Assembly: GCA_047967505.1 (NCBI GenBank)
Contig: CM106541.1
DNA from: Dipteris shenzhenensis
Lineage: Eukaryota; Polypodiophyta; Polypodiopsida; Gleicheniales
DNA length: 64,000 nucleotides
Direction: 5' to 3' (one strand)
Both the position numbers and the translations under genes were made by a program. This document shows positions 20,491-31,344 of the stretch, one piece after another. A model generated the notes under the pieces. The model was not told the DNA's origin. It searched no databases and was given only the letters and a program-made list of their open reading frames with translations. The number at the start of each line of letters is the position of its first letter. The stretch's first letter is position 1.

Positions 20491-21300
20491 TGCTAGACAA
20501 ATGATGTTGTGTGTGATCCTCTGCTCTACCACTCCAATGCATCATGTGCCTCATCAAATACTAGGTATCCACAGACTCCGACTGAACAAGGCCTCTAAGC
20601 CCCACTTTCTATAGTGTGCACCTCCGGTAGGAAGCAAGGGAGTGATATAGAATTAGCTACTCTTCTCGTACTCGCCATTTGGTAACCACTTCAACTTAAT
20701 GTATTCATATGCGTTGATTTGATCATAGGAGTACAAGAGAAGCTGCAGGTAATTGCAACAAACGTTGTGATATCTTCATGATAGCCACTACAATTGTGAG
20801 GCATCGACGACTCCATTTAAGATAAATTTGCCAATGTCTTATAATTAGATTTCACCTTTGAAAATCTTGTATCCCTTTTACTCTAAAAGCTAGAATGATG
20901 GGTTTGCTTAGTTTTCTAACGTGTTTAAAACACATAACAAACATGTCAAACTTTATTTTTTCTTCAAGCTATTGTTGCGATGGTTGTTTTCCTTTACTAT
21001 CACAGTGGTCAATGGTATTCCATGTTGATTATCCAACCATGCAAATTCTTTGGATATTATTTTTGTATTTTACACTCAATAGAAAAATGTCTTTTTAAAA
21101 GAGAGTGCATGTTTACACAATAGCACAGGCTTCGGCCTGTGAGGCTCTAGACATCAACAATCCCTTTGAAAGAAATATCTTAAAAATCCCTTGAGCTTTA
21201 TAGCAATGATACAATATTATTTATAAGACCATGCATTCTAGACATTACTACTATATTTGAAAGAAATGCCAAAAAAAGTAGTTGAGCTCAAACAACTCAA
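20491..21300. other. Probable LTR remnant, then unassigned DNA
   Basis: The first few hundred bases beside the primer site are presumably the LTR of the minus-strand copia fragment. Its far end could not be fixed. The remainder shows no gene. Confidence 0.3.
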
Positions 21301-21339
21301 ACTTTTCCTTTAATGAGGCCTGAAAAAATAGTTTAAACG

Positions 21340-22686
21340 AAGTACTCTTTGAATAGCAAAGTCGACACTATAGCTAGTCTTATTCCAAATTTGTTTAAGG
21401 ATTATGCACAAGGAAGATGTTAAGGTAGAGTTGAAAGTTAGTGGATTTCTACCATGGTTGTCTTGGAATAACTTTTCCACTAGGAAGCGATCAATCCCAC
21501 AAGGAAAAGGGCATGGACTTGCCAAGAAAAAGGGCATGGATTTGCAAAGAAAGAAGGGCTCAAGTGCTCTTAAGAGCAGGAAATGCCATAGATTCTTTGC
21601 AAGGAAAGAAAGTGCTTTAGATGCGCGAAAGTGAGCCATGTGGCTACTGAGTACCCTAGAAGGCCAGACATCTAGAAGGGAGCAAATAACACCACAAGAC
21701 CGATCCCAGTTAATGATTAGAAGTTAATAAAAGCAACTAGAGGTGGAAGAGATGGAGGAGAATCTCCAAAGAACTTGACAGGAGGTACCTTGTCAAGTCC
21801 AAATACTATTTGGCACTTAATGCCAAGTGGGTAGATATGGAATTCTTCTCAGAATATCCTCAAGTTTTACAATTGTACCAAGAATGTGAATGTAGTAGCG
21901 AGCATGTGTAATCTGGCTTGGAGGTTGTAATCTACATTTAGTTCTACAAAGTGTGAGAAGGGGAAAGAAAGAGTTTGAAAAGCTTGATTTGGTGCATTCA
22001 GACATATGTGGTCCCATGCCTACACGATCATTAGGCGGGGCTGAATACTATGTGACATTCATTGATGATGCAACTAGGAAAGTGTGGGCTTATGCCATAG
22101 CTCAGAAGAGTGATGTGTTCCAGGTATTTCAGAAATGGCTGGCCTTGGTTGAGAATCAGTCAGGTAGAACGGTTAAATGCCTACGGATTGACAATGGTGG
22201 AGAGTATCTCTCATGACTTTCAACATTTCTGTGATACACATGGGATTAAGAGGGAGCTCACATCCCCTCGTACTCCAGATCAAAATCCAATTGCAGAAAA
22301 GATGAACCGTACCATTCAAGAAAGGTTGCAATGCATGCTTTCCAATGCAAGTCTTTCTGGTGGTTTTTGGGCTGAGGCAATGAAGACTGAGCATGTGATC
22401 AATAGATCACCTAGTAAGAGTTTGGATGGTGGTATTCCTGAAGAGGCATGGAGTGGCAAGAAGCCCTCTTACTCTCATTTGCATATATTTGGGTGTGAGG
22501 CATATGCACATGTGCCAAAAGAGCTTCGAAAGAAGCTAGATCCTAAGTCTAGAAAATGCATCTTTTTGGGTTATGGTGAAAGTGGAGGGATGGGCTATCA
22601 TCTCTGGGATCCAGAAGCAAAGAAGATCATACGCAGCCATGATGTAGTCTTCAATGAGAAGAAGATGCATAAGGTGCCCATGAGGG
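21340..22686 (+). pseudogene. copia gag end and integrase (plus strand), element cut at 22686
   Basis: The frame at 21612-21655 gives a zinc knuckle, CFRCAKVSHVATEY, whose last cysteine has become tyrosine. Protease is not recognisable between 21660 and 21950. From 21953 integrase follows: the catalytic core with DLVHSDICGP, FIDDATRKVW and the IDNGGEY motif with the second aspartate. After a frameshift near 22205 come TSPRTPDQNPIAE (the catalytic glutamate lies in this NPIAE stretch), NRTIQERLQCML and the C-terminal HIFGCEAYAHVP and SRKCIFLGYG. The sequence stops at VPMRV where the LTR of a minus-strand copia begins. The rest of this element (RNase H, LTR) resumes at about 26632; its reverse transcriptase is missing. 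Confidence 0.85.
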
Positions 22687-23010
22687 TGTGAACATAGTGG
22701 GAGAGAGAGGGAAGGAGTCTCACTTGTGGCTTTCTCACATACACAATGGGGGAATGTACACAAAGGTGGAGGCTGAAAACTGTTTTCCTCTTCTTAGTTG
22801 TGTACAAAGAAATAGAAGAACCCAATATGTGGGTCTTAAACCAAACTCAGCTAACTAAGGTGGCATACTAACTGAGCCACGAACTAGAGTACATAAGGAT
22901 AGCTATTATTCATGGGCGGTGTACCAACCGCATCTGCAGCTAACAAGTTGGTGACATAAATGCACAACGGTCACCCTAGCATATCACGAGTGGAGTTTGA
23001 TATCTCAACA
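22687..23010 (-). mobile_element. 3' LTR, family C (minus strand)
   Basis: On the minus strand it runs from TGTTGAGATATC to CACTATGTTCACA, with a polypurine tract (GAGCTCGAGGGGGAG) just before. Its GTGGGAGAGAGAGGGAAGGAG to TTAGTTGTGTA part is repeated at 26525-26631. Confidence 0.88.
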
Positions 23011-24720
23011 CTCCCCCTCGAGCTCAATCCCATTTCCTGCACACCAAGCAAGTCTCTGAACTTGCGCAGCTTCTCTGTGCCCAATGCCTTCGTGAATATG
23101 TCAGCTACTTGATCCTCTGTGCTGACATAAACTAGATCAATAAGACCTAGTAAAACCTTCTCCCGCACATAGTGATAATGCATCTCAATGTGCTTTGTTC
23201 TAGCATGATCTCAGCATGATAGACTCGGTTATTTGCCAAGTGTATACTGCTCATGTTGTCACAATAAATGACAACTGGCCCATCTGTAGACTGATGCATA
23301 TCATAAAGTAGCTTATTCAACCAAGCTACCTCACATGCACCCATTGCTGCACCCCTGTACTCAGCCTCTGTGCTTGACAAGGCAACTGTAGGCTGTTTCT
23401 TGCTACTCCAAGTGACTGCAGCAGTCCCAAAAGAGAACACATATCCACTGGTAGATCATCTATCAGAAATACTAGTAGCCCAATCAGCATCAGTGTATCC
23501 ATGCAACTGTATCTGAACCCCAGCCTCATAAAATAGTCCATACTGCAATGTGGACGTCACATACCTGAGTATGCGTCTAGCTGCATCCAAATGCGGTTTC
23601 CTTGGAGCCTGCATAAAGTGACTTACCAATCCAACAGCATAGCTCAAATCTGGCCTGGTAATAGTCATATAAATCAAACTTCCTACTATGCGTCTATACA
23701 TAGTAGGGTCTTCCAGAAGCTCACCTGCATCTGCGCTCAGCTTCACATTCTACTCCAAAGGAACTGAAATAGGCTTACAACCTGTCATCCCATATTTGGA
23801 CAGCATGTCCAATCCCACTTGCTGATCTAATCACCTCAATGCCCAAGAAATAACGCAGCTCTCCCAAATCCTTCATCTCAAACTTCTGCTTCAATAGCAT
23901 TTTCACATGAAGGATATCTTCATCACTATCACCTGTGATGATCAAATCATCAACATAGATGACAAGCAACATAATACCTTTCTCTCTTTTTCTCACATAA
24001 AATGAGAAAAAATGCTTTGGAAATCTAAAAGCCAATAGTGACAAGATACTATCCTATCTTGTTAGACCATGCTCTAGGTGCTTGCTTCAAGCCATACAAG
24101 GCTTTCTTCAACCTGCAAACAAACTCAGGATGGACAGCATGAACATAACCTGGTGGCTGCTCCATAAATACCTCTTCTTGCAAATCACCATGCAAGAAGG
24201 CATTCTTTACATCCATCTGATGTAAAGACCATCCCTTTGATGTAGCCATAGAAATGACTACTCTTACGGTTGCCATCCTTGCAACCGGACTGAATGTTTC
24301 TTCATAATCAATGCCATATGTTTGTGCATACCCCTTGACAACTAATCTTGCCTTGTATCTGTTCACAGAACCATCTGCATTGTGCTTCACCTTATAAACG
24401 CACTTACAGCCAATTGCATTCTTGTATTTAGGTAAAGGCACCAATTCCCATGTAGCATTTGCTTCCAAGGCATCCATTTCTTCATCCATGGCTTTCTCCC
24501 ATTTTTCTTTTCCCATGGCTTGCTCAAAAGAAGTGGGTTCTGGTTCCTGTATCACTTTCACCATATAGGCATAGTGAATGGCTGTAAATCCATCGTATTT
24601 CAGCCTATCCACAGGATATCTAGCTTTGGTAGACCTGCGCAAAATAGGCTCACTTCCAGGTGCTCTAAAAACATCCATGGTCTTTCTTACTCCAAGTGTA
24701 ACAACTGAAGGAATACCCAA
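23011..24720 (-). pseudogene. copia reverse transcriptase and RNase H (minus strand)
   Basis: Read leftward from 24720. RT begins with [20 protein letters not shown], then [20 protein letters not shown], the [11 protein letters not shown] motif and [13 protein letters not shown]. The active-site YVDD appears in LLVIYVDDLIITGDSDED near 23945, followed by FEMKDLGELRYFLGIEV. After frameshifts near 24045 and 23775 the connection (YRRIVGSLIYMTITRPDLSYAV) and RNase H follow: LHGYTDADW with a stop just after, STEAEYRGAAMGACEVAWL and DNMSSIHLANN, ending DQVADIFTKAL near 23080. A small duplication disrupts the ARTKHIEMHYH region near 23210. It copied element RNA into DNA; it is now broken by at least three frameshifts or stops. 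Confidence 0.9.
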
Positions 24721-24769
24721 CTCATCATCAATGCTCTATTCTGAGCCACTGGATTCACCATCCACATAA

Positions 24770-26016
24770 GGGTGACTTGCATTCACATCAAACATGGGCT
24801 GGTCTACCTTCTCTTTTCCTTTTCGTGATACCTGCATAGACAAAGGAATTTTACCAATCTGCACAATAGGATGTGCAGTATCATCACCAGTCTCCACAAA
24901 TCTTGGTTTTTCCATTTTCCTTGCATCCTACATCCATTCTACATGACCTGTCATGTGGTTTGATGCACCTGAGTCAACATACCACACATCATTTTGTTCT
25001 TCTGCACTTGTCACAGAATTGGTCATGTGCTGCACCATAAATAGATGCTCATTTCTGTCATCACCCTGTCTACTAGAAGATGCATAATTGCCTTGTTGCA
25101 ATTTTCCATTCATAATGTCATTCTGCTTTTTGTAGCAGTCTTTAGCCATATGACCCATTTTACCACAATAGTAGCATTCAACATTGCTGTTTGCACTTTG
25201 ACCTCTCTGCCATCCACCATGGCCTCTTTGGCTCCCCCTGCCTCTAAAGTTACCACGTCCTCCTCCATAGGACTGGTTTTCTTGAGTTTGCTACATATTC
25301 TGATTTCTACCACGGCCTCCAGATCGGTTTCCTCTACCTCTGCCTCTACCTCTTCCAGCATTTGAGTAGAAGACAGTTTCTTTTAAAGTTCCTCCTGAAG
25401 AAGATGCACCACCATTTCTCTACTCTTCAGAAATTAGAAGAGCAAACAACTCCTCAAAATCAGGAAATTTTTCACGGACGGCAATGGATGTCCGAAACTG
25501 TGCATAGTCCTTCCCTAGACCATTCAAGGTCACAGAAATGAAATCATCATCTTCCACTGGCGACCCAATGGAAGCAAGTGCATCTACAAGTTTCTTCACC
25601 TTCATGTGGTAGTCATTGGTGATCATATTTTCTCTCTGCACATTGTGCAACTCCTGCTTGAGCTGCATTTTCGTGGCTTGTGTATTTGTGCTGTACATTT
25701 TTGACAAAGTATCCCATGCCTCCTTTGGCGTACTTGCATCCTGAATATGCACAATCATAGAATCTAAAATACTGATAGACAGCCAATACATAACTTTTCT
25801 GGCTCTCTTATGCCATCCTTTAAATGCCTGCATTTCCTGTTGATTGGGAACATTAGGAAGAACTGGTTCTTCTTCATTTCCTATAATGAACTCCCAATAG
25901 CCTTTTCCCATAAGGAATTTTGTCATGCTAAACTTCCATGCTTGGAAGTTGTTCTTGTCAAGCTTTTTAGTGACAATCTGTGAAAGAGAATCAGATGCCA
26001 TTACAGAACACTGCAA
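24770..26016 (-). pseudogene. copia gag and protease (minus strand), integrase deleted
   Basis: From the region of 26016 leftward comes a gag of the UBN2 type (LDKNNFQAWKFSMTKFLMGKGYW, then KEAWDTLSKMYSTNTQATKM) with an intact frame to 25420. Then follow a Gly/Arg-rich linker in another frame (25361-25110), a zinc knuckle (MGHMAKDCYK preceded by CYYCGK) and protease with VWYVDSGASNHMTG at about 24950. A stop follows VEWM. After about 24830 the sequence passes within a few codons to the acidic linker that normally lies between integrase and RT, so about 400 residues of pre-integrase and integrase are absent. The element could have moved only with help from another copy. Confidence 0.85.
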
Positions 26017-26502
26017 AATATTCTGTCACTGCAAAAAACATAGCTTCTGCCTCACACGGGCAAATCTGCAAAACTGATGAAAGTGGTATTTGACCACAAG
26101 TCACTTCCTAGTGACGATTTTGCATCAATAGGCAATAAGGATGACTCTGTAACTCCCAGTATGTCTGTGCACGAGCATACGATGCAATTTCTGTGGCAAC
26201 TTTTCACCGACCTGCAGAGCAGTGGTCGCACAGTAAAAACAGGGCCTTTTTTTGAGTGCATGCAAAGAACTTCTGCCTTCAAAACGGGCCCTGAAATGGC
26301 CTCGATGAACTCCTGTAGCATATACTGCCCTCTTGCCACATCGCGAAGGGCGTCTCAATCTGAGACAGTGCACTCTTGCACTTTCGGCTGTGCTACTTGC
26401 AGAGATTTTCTCCCAAGCTCGAAAAAAGGAAAGCAACACTGGTCCTCTTACCAGGACACTGCGAACTTGGTTTGCTTTCTTGAGCTCCTTACCACGAACC
26501 AG

Positions 26503-26514
26503 GCTCTGATACCA
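26503..26514 (-). promoter_or_regulatory. Primer binding site of the inner copia
   Basis: The plus strand reads GCTCTGATACCA, directly beside the family C LTR start at 26515. It is a perfect tRNA-Met primer site. Confidence 0.9.
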
Positions 26515-26631
26515 TGTGAAGATAGTGGGAGAGAGAGGGAAGGAGTCTCACTTGTGGCTTTCTCACATACACAATGGGGGAATACACACAAAGGTGGAGG
26601 CTAAAAACTATTTTCCTCTTCTTAGTTGTGT

Positions 26632-27070
26632 AAGCCAAAAGAACCATGTGGATAGTAGGAGATCCACTTCTGGTTATATGTTCACCTTTGCAGGTGGTGC
26701 AGTGTCGTGGATGTCTCGCACACAAAAGTGCATTGCTTTGTCTAGCACAGAGGCTGAGTATGTTGCAGCCACAGAGGGTTGCAAGGAGGCCATATGGCTT
26801 GATCGGCTAGTGGGAGATTTGGGGATTCATACAGGTGTACCGACACTGCATAGTGATTCCATGAGTGCTATTCAGCTAGCACAGAATCTGGTCTTCCATG
26901 CAAAGACCAAACACATTGAGGTCAGGTATCATTTCATCAGGGAGGTACTTGAGGACAAGTGCATAGAGCTTGTCAAGGTTCATACAGATGATAACCCTAT
27001 AGATATGCTGACGAAGAGTCTACCTAGTCAACAGTTTGAGTATTGTCATGTATTGATGGGCATTGGATAG
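26632..27070 (+). pseudogene. copia RNase H (plus strand), 3' part of the split element
   Basis: The frame reads DSRRSTSGYMFTFAGGAVSW, IALSSTEAEYVAATEG, KEAIWLDRL, LHSDSMSAIQLAQN and VHTDDNPIDMLTKSLP, the complete end of a copia RNase H. It lacks the preceding DADW segment and all of RT. It ends in a stop 60 bp before a polypurine tract (GTGGGAGGTTGTGGGGG) and the family A LTR. The first codons after 26631 follow directly on the truncated LTR of the inner element. Confidence 0.9.
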
Positions 27071-27131
27071 TATGCTCACTGGTTGTTCTCCCTTAAAGGC
27101 ACATTGTCCTTTAAGTGGGAGGTTGTGGGGG

Positions 27132-27292
27132 TGAAAGGTCACTGTGCCTTTACCCCGGTTATGTACAATACTCAAACACATATATAAATGAATGAAAAAG
27201 AAGATTAGGGTGTTCTCCACCCACCAAAACTTGTGTGGCTCTCTATTTCTCTCTCTCCCTCTTCCGTTCTTGCTTCCATTAAGAGCACTCTC
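27132..27292 (+). mobile_element. 3' LTR, family A (plus strand)
   Basis: It begins TGAAAGGTCACTG after a G-rich polypurine tract and carries the TATATAAATGAATG box. It ends in GAGCACTCTCA. It is nearly identical to the minus-strand LTR at 11765-11926. Confidence 0.85.
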
Positions 27293-27639
27293 ACACTCAA
27301 GGAGCAGGAGAAACTTTGAGACCAACTGTTGAAGGAGCATGCAAAGTTCTGAGTCAAAGTGAGCAACCTAGTGATCATGAGTATCCTGGCTTTTCTTGAT
27401 GACAAGCTACTCACAGTCTCCATTATTTAGCTTAGCGCACATTCATTGGTATGACATCTACCTGGTGTCAGACCCTCTATGGCCTTCATTGAAACATGGA
27501 TCAAAACTAGCTGGGTTAGGAAGGGGATGAATGTATGAAATATAAGATTCCTTAAAAATGTATTTTTTGTATTTTTGTTTGGAAAGCCTAGAATAGCTTC
27601 AAGAGCCCTACAATATGGGTTTGGGACTATTAGGCATCA

Positions 27640-27862
27640 GCCACTATATCTAAAATCGTGGTCTAAAGATTTTTTTCCTAATGCTCCTGATCCACTAGAA
27701 TCCCTGTTTGGGTTGAACTTCCTGACTTGCCTCTTTATCTCTGCAAAATCAATTTCCCTTCTTATGCTGTGGACTAGGAGAGATGATAGGAGTATAGTAG
27801 GAGAATTTATTGATCCTAGAGGAAACCCTAAGCTTTGCATTAAGATTGATATTGCTGAGGAG
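27640..27862 (+). pseudogene. Possible DUF4283-like fragment
   Basis: In the frame through 27705-27760 the translation IPVWVELPDLPLYL resembles the VWVRLPGLPLEFW motif of DUF4283, a domain common in plant LINE ORF1 and related sequences. In another frame GEFIDPRGNPKL fits the region that follows it. Frameshifts and stops are frequent, and the LTR at 27863 cuts it off. The evidence is slim. Confidence 0.35.
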
Positions 27863-29043
27863 TGTAGGCTCTATCCCATGACTTTTGTAGGATGAGCAAG
27901 GTGTGCAACATTCTGAGGCTTTTTGCCACCTACTCTAGATATATAAGTGTTAGTGTTTGTAGTCTGAGTGTAGCTTAGGACCTTGGGTCATATTTCGGTG
28001 AGAGACCTAGGCTCAAGTGTGGAAAGAAAACATCGCACATGCTTGTGTGAAAGTAACATTAATCAACATGGTTGGGGTAATGAAGGCTTTGACTCCATTG
28101 GGGGTTTTAAGGGCTAGAAGGAGATTCCAGGGTTCAACAAGAGGTTCTTGGGTTTAAAGCTAAGGTCCAAAAGGGACTTCAGGGTCAGAAAGAGGTTCCA
28201 GGGTTCAAAAGAAAGTTCAAAGTTAGAAAGAGGTGGAGGGTTCAAAAAGAGGTTCAATGGGGTTTTAGGGTTCAGAAGGAGGTTTAGAAAGATGTTCCAG
28301 TGTTCAAAAGGGGTTTTGGGGTTCAGAAGGAGGTTCAAAGTTAGGAGGATCTAGGGTTTACAATAGAGTACATGGTGGAGAACTCATCTCCCTCATAGAT
28401 CATGGAGGTCAAGGGTTGAGGAGATAATCTAAGAGGGTAAGGGCTTAGGGATAGCATAGGAGTGGGAGAGAAGAAAGGTGTAAGAGCATGGGGGTGGGGA
28501 GAGAGAGGATAAGGGAGGAGGAGAGGAAGAGGAGGAGTTGCAAGGTTGGAGGAGAGGGGAGGAGGAGGCAAGGTTAGGACATGATTTTGGATGTTCAGTG
28601 CAAGGGAGCATGGATTCTTGGAGACAATTGCATAAAACACCAAAATAGAACTCAAGAAAATGCCCCAAAGAGTGTGGGCTTCATTCCATCATGGGGTATT
28701 TATGCAAATTGGAGAGCTTCTCTCTCTGCATGTAGAACCTGTAAGACTTTCTCTCTCTACATGTAGAACTTGCATCTAGGATGCGCATGTAGAAGTTGCA
28801 TGGAGGAGTTGCACATAGAACATGCATGTAGAACTTGCTTGTAGAACTGCATATAGGAGGTGCATGTAGAAACTACATGTAGAATATGCATGTAGGAATC
28901 GTATGTAGAACTCGCATGTAGAACATGCATGTTGAATTCTTAAGAGAGATTATTACTAGCCAATGCAAGGACAAGAGGAGATTTTTTGGTACTGCACACA
29001 CACATTTTGTGCTACTTCAGTCCATGTTGACAAAGAGTTGACA
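27863..29043 (-). mobile_element. Solo-like LTR of the 43.5-kb Ty3 family (minus strand)
   Basis: It is homologous over its length to the LTR at 43499-44617 in reverse. Landmarks are the terminus GAGCCTACA (27863-27871 complement), CTTTTTGCCACCTAC, AATGAAGGCTTTGACTCC, GTTCAGAAGGAGG repeats, GGAGAACTCATCTCCCTC, a GGA-rich tract, CCCCAAAGAGTGTGGGCTTCATTCC and a run of GCATGTAGAACTT units. The minus-strand start TGTCAACTCTTTGTCAACATG at 29043 matches the other copy's start. No primer site or coding region of this element adjoins it. Flanking 5-mers (AGGAG, TACTC) do not match. Confidence 0.78.
28720..28945. repeat. Degenerate tandem repeat GCATGTAGAACTT inside the LTR
   Basis: A 13-17-nt unit (GCATGTAGAAC with variants) is repeated many times. 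The corresponding part of the other LTR (43540-43835) has a different unit, TTACAACTTTGTG, so this segment of the LTR turns over fast. Confidence 0.85.
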
Positions 29044-29440
29044 TACTCCAGATGCATTTTATTACCCGTCCTCAGGTTATGGTCTATTGTGATCATGGAG
29101 TTGCGATGCCTAGTGGTTGTGAAACTTGTGGCATGTCAGTTGATCATGTTGCTAAGTTGTTGCACCATACAATGCCTGCTCTATTTCTAGGAAGCATGTA
29201 TCCACTCGAGAAGAGGTAGACGGTTCTCAATTTTGGAGGGGGTCTTGTTGCAAGCTCTTTCATAAAATCTTCTTGAGAAGATGTTTGGCGGGGGTCTTTT
29301 TGTTGCTGAGGCTATGGATTCTTTTGTTGAATCTCTTTGAGAAGAGGTTTGGGGGGGGTCTCATTGCTGAGGCTATGGATTCTTTCATTGCTATTTGTAA
29401 TTGCTCTGGCACATGACACTCATACCTAACATAATCAAAG
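29044..29440. other. Unassigned stretch with a short duplication
   Basis: GAGAAGATGTTTGGCGGGGGTCT and GAGAAGAGGTTTGGGGGGGGTCT with following GCTGAGGCTATGGATTCTTT occur about 60 bp apart (29275 and 29338). No gene is recognised. Confidence 0.5.
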
Positions 29441-29444
29441 TCAT

Positions 29445-29545
29445 GTCCCAAATCTTTAATTTTGTCCATGTCGGAAGCTATTCCATGTTCAAAGACAATG
29501 TGTCCCAAAACAACTCCATGGGCGACCATGAATTGGCATTTTGTT
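29445..29545 (-). pseudogene. Ty3 reverse transcriptase fragment (minus strand)
   Basis: The minus strand reads FMVAHGVVLGHIV, then HGIASDMDKIK, the thumb-side segment of a Ty3 RT. It is nearly the same as FMVTHGVVLGHIVSQHGIA of the large element at 51.7 kb. Only about 30 residues are left. Confidence 0.8.
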
Positions 29546-29749
29546 TGATTTTGTTACAGAATTGTATTTTTGATATTCTTCCTATGGAGATTATTTTATT
29601 TCAGTCAAGTGTGACTATGGCAAAGTATTCCATAGGAGTGCATCGGACGTGGTGGGGGTCCTAGTGGATGCTTTGTGGGGTTTAGTTGGGGACATCTAAC
29701 TACTTATGTTTTTGCTAGGCTAGATGGTTAGTATTGTGGGTGATTCCAT

Positions 29750-30288
29750 GTTAATACTAATGTCACTAGTGTTATCGGTGTTATTGCAATTGGTTGCAAG
29801 GTGTGTATTTTGATGTTTGTATATCATGTACAATTGTGTTGCGATTAATTGGTGTGATGATTCATCAATTGATTGTAACAACTAACACAATTGGCAGCTT
29901 GAGTACAGATGATAAGTTGGATAACAAGGAGCAGAGATGGTGAAGATGATTTGGATTGATCGAAGTATCTAATGGCTATCAAAGGCCATGGGCCATGTTG
30001 TAAAGTAATGAATTTTAAGCCATGGGCGAATTTATTTTAATTAATTGTGGATGAGGGCATATTAAGACTTATGATATTTTAAGCTCGTGGAGCTATGTTG
30101 AGCAATCCCTCTAATTGTGGACAAGGGATGCTTTTGGATGTACTATTATTGGCTCTTTGCTTTTTGGAACCCCATGTAGTTTTGCTCTCTCTTTCTCTTC
30201 TCTCTCCCACTAATTTCCTTATTCTTGGTTTCTATGGTTTTGTTAAATCTTGAATTTGTGAGCATGTTTGATTTCAATTTTTGTAACA
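29750..30288 (+). mobile_element. copia LTR, family F (left end approximate)
   Basis: The right end TTTTTGTAACA is one base from a perfect tRNA-Met primer site. A left end at TGTTAATAC (about 29750) would give inverted termini TGTTA/TAACA and a length near 540 bp. No internal region remains, since another copia LTR begins about 200 bp downstream. Confidence 0.5.
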
Positions 30289-30289
30289 A

Positions 30290-30301
30290 TGGTATCAGAG
30301 C
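30290..30301 (+). promoter_or_regulatory. Primer binding site, tRNA-Met
   Basis: TGGTATCAGAGC follows the LTR end with a one-base spacer. Confidence 0.88.
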
Positions 30302-30510
30302 CAGGACTACACTCTAGCCTGCTAACTGCGGGAGTCAAGAGACATATGACATAGTCGTTCTCAGAATATTCTTTTTGATTGTTTCGACTACTTGATCACT
30401 AGGTTTTGAGTTTATATGCAAAAGTTATCAAAGATACTTTGAAAATCAATGCTACAATTGCGATTGACAAAAACAGCTCATGATTTCTTGTTCAAAGGGT
30501 ACACTCCGGT

Positions 30511-30760
30511 TGTTGAGAGTTCACAATCAACATCATGTGATCATGTGTGCATAGCACCAACATGTGATCATATGTGCATAGCACTAGTCCAATAGAGTGC
30601 TATAAACTAAAGGGTTAGATTCCCTAAACCTAACCCTTTTGTATAGATTCTATATTTTCAATTAAATCTAGCGTACAGTTAGTCATTTGTGGTGTGCTCT
30701 CTAGCTGTGAGCTCACTCCTCATCTCCACTCTTCTCCTCTCCCCTCTTCATATTTTGTCA
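30511..30760 (+). mobile_element. 5' LTR, family B (plus strand)
   Basis: It begins TGTTGAGAGTTC and ends ATTTTGTCA. It has diverged copies at 41475-41622 and 61180-61409 (both minus). The shared core is GCATAGCAC...AATAGAGTGCTATAAA..AAAGGGTTAGA. A 25-bp internal duplication (CATGTGATCATGTGTGCATAGCACCAA) is specific to this copy. Confidence 0.8.
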
Positions 30761-30772
30761 TGATATTAGAGC
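30761..30772 (+). promoter_or_regulatory. Decayed primer binding site
   Basis: TGATATTAGAGC is the tRNA-Met site with one G-to-A and one C-to-T change, both of the methylation-decay type. Confidence 0.75.
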
Positions 30773-31097
30773 TCCCTTGCCTTCCACTGAGGCATTGTGA
30801 TCCTTGGGAGTGTGAGAGAGTGATCGAGAGATTGATTGTTCCATTCACTTCCATAGAGCGAGAGGAATTTCCATCCATTTGAGAGGAATTTCTATCCATT
30901 TCATTGAGAGAAAGAGATTTGAGATACATCTCTTTCATTGAGAGACTGTGTGAAAGAGAGAGACATTTTAAGAGTTTGTGAGGTCTGTGTAAGTTTTTTC
31001 TTGGAGTTCTGTGGTTCTTTGTGAGAGGTTCGGGCTCTTCTATGGCATAGCTTCTCCAACAAGCAAAGCTTCTCTTGTAAACTGCTGCAACAGCCAC
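30773..31097 (+). mobile_element. Leader of the family B copia
   Basis: It contains repeated GAGAGGAATTTCCATCCATTT and TTTCATTGAGAGA words shared with the leaders at 7.6 and 61.9 kb. No gag follows, because a Ty3 element begins at about 31098. Confidence 0.55.
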
Positions 31098-31344
31098 GAC
31101 CATCTTCTACTATAAGTGTGATCTCTTGGTATAAAAGCTTCTTTTTAATGTCCCTTTCCCAGTGATAACTATCTCTATCACTCAAGTCGAAAGCAGCAGT
31201 AAGTGAAGAGGTGCATGAAGCTTATTACCCCCAACTTCATGTCACATCTTTTGGTGGAGACGCCGGGTATGTTTGGTATTGGATTCATTGCACCTTACTA
31301 AACAATCTCGGGTGTACTTGATTGCATGTTATGCATAGTATAGG

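Larger units (their letters stand above)
22687..26631 (-). mobile_element. Minus-strand copia element inserted in the plus-strand one
   Basis: The element has a complete 3' LTR (22687-23010), polypurine tract, RNase H, RT, protease, gag, primer site and the first about 117 bp of the 5' LTR (26515-26631). It lies exactly between the integrase and RNase H parts of a plus-strand copia. The right LTR is cut where RNase H of the outer element starts, so a deletion removed the rest of this LTR together with the outer element's RT. Target duplications can therefore not be tested. The element's own integrase is also missing. Confidence 0.85.

Noticed and set aside
28720-28945. CRISPR-like array of short direct repeats
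   Set aside because: The units are contiguous and degenerate with no spacers, in a plant LTR.
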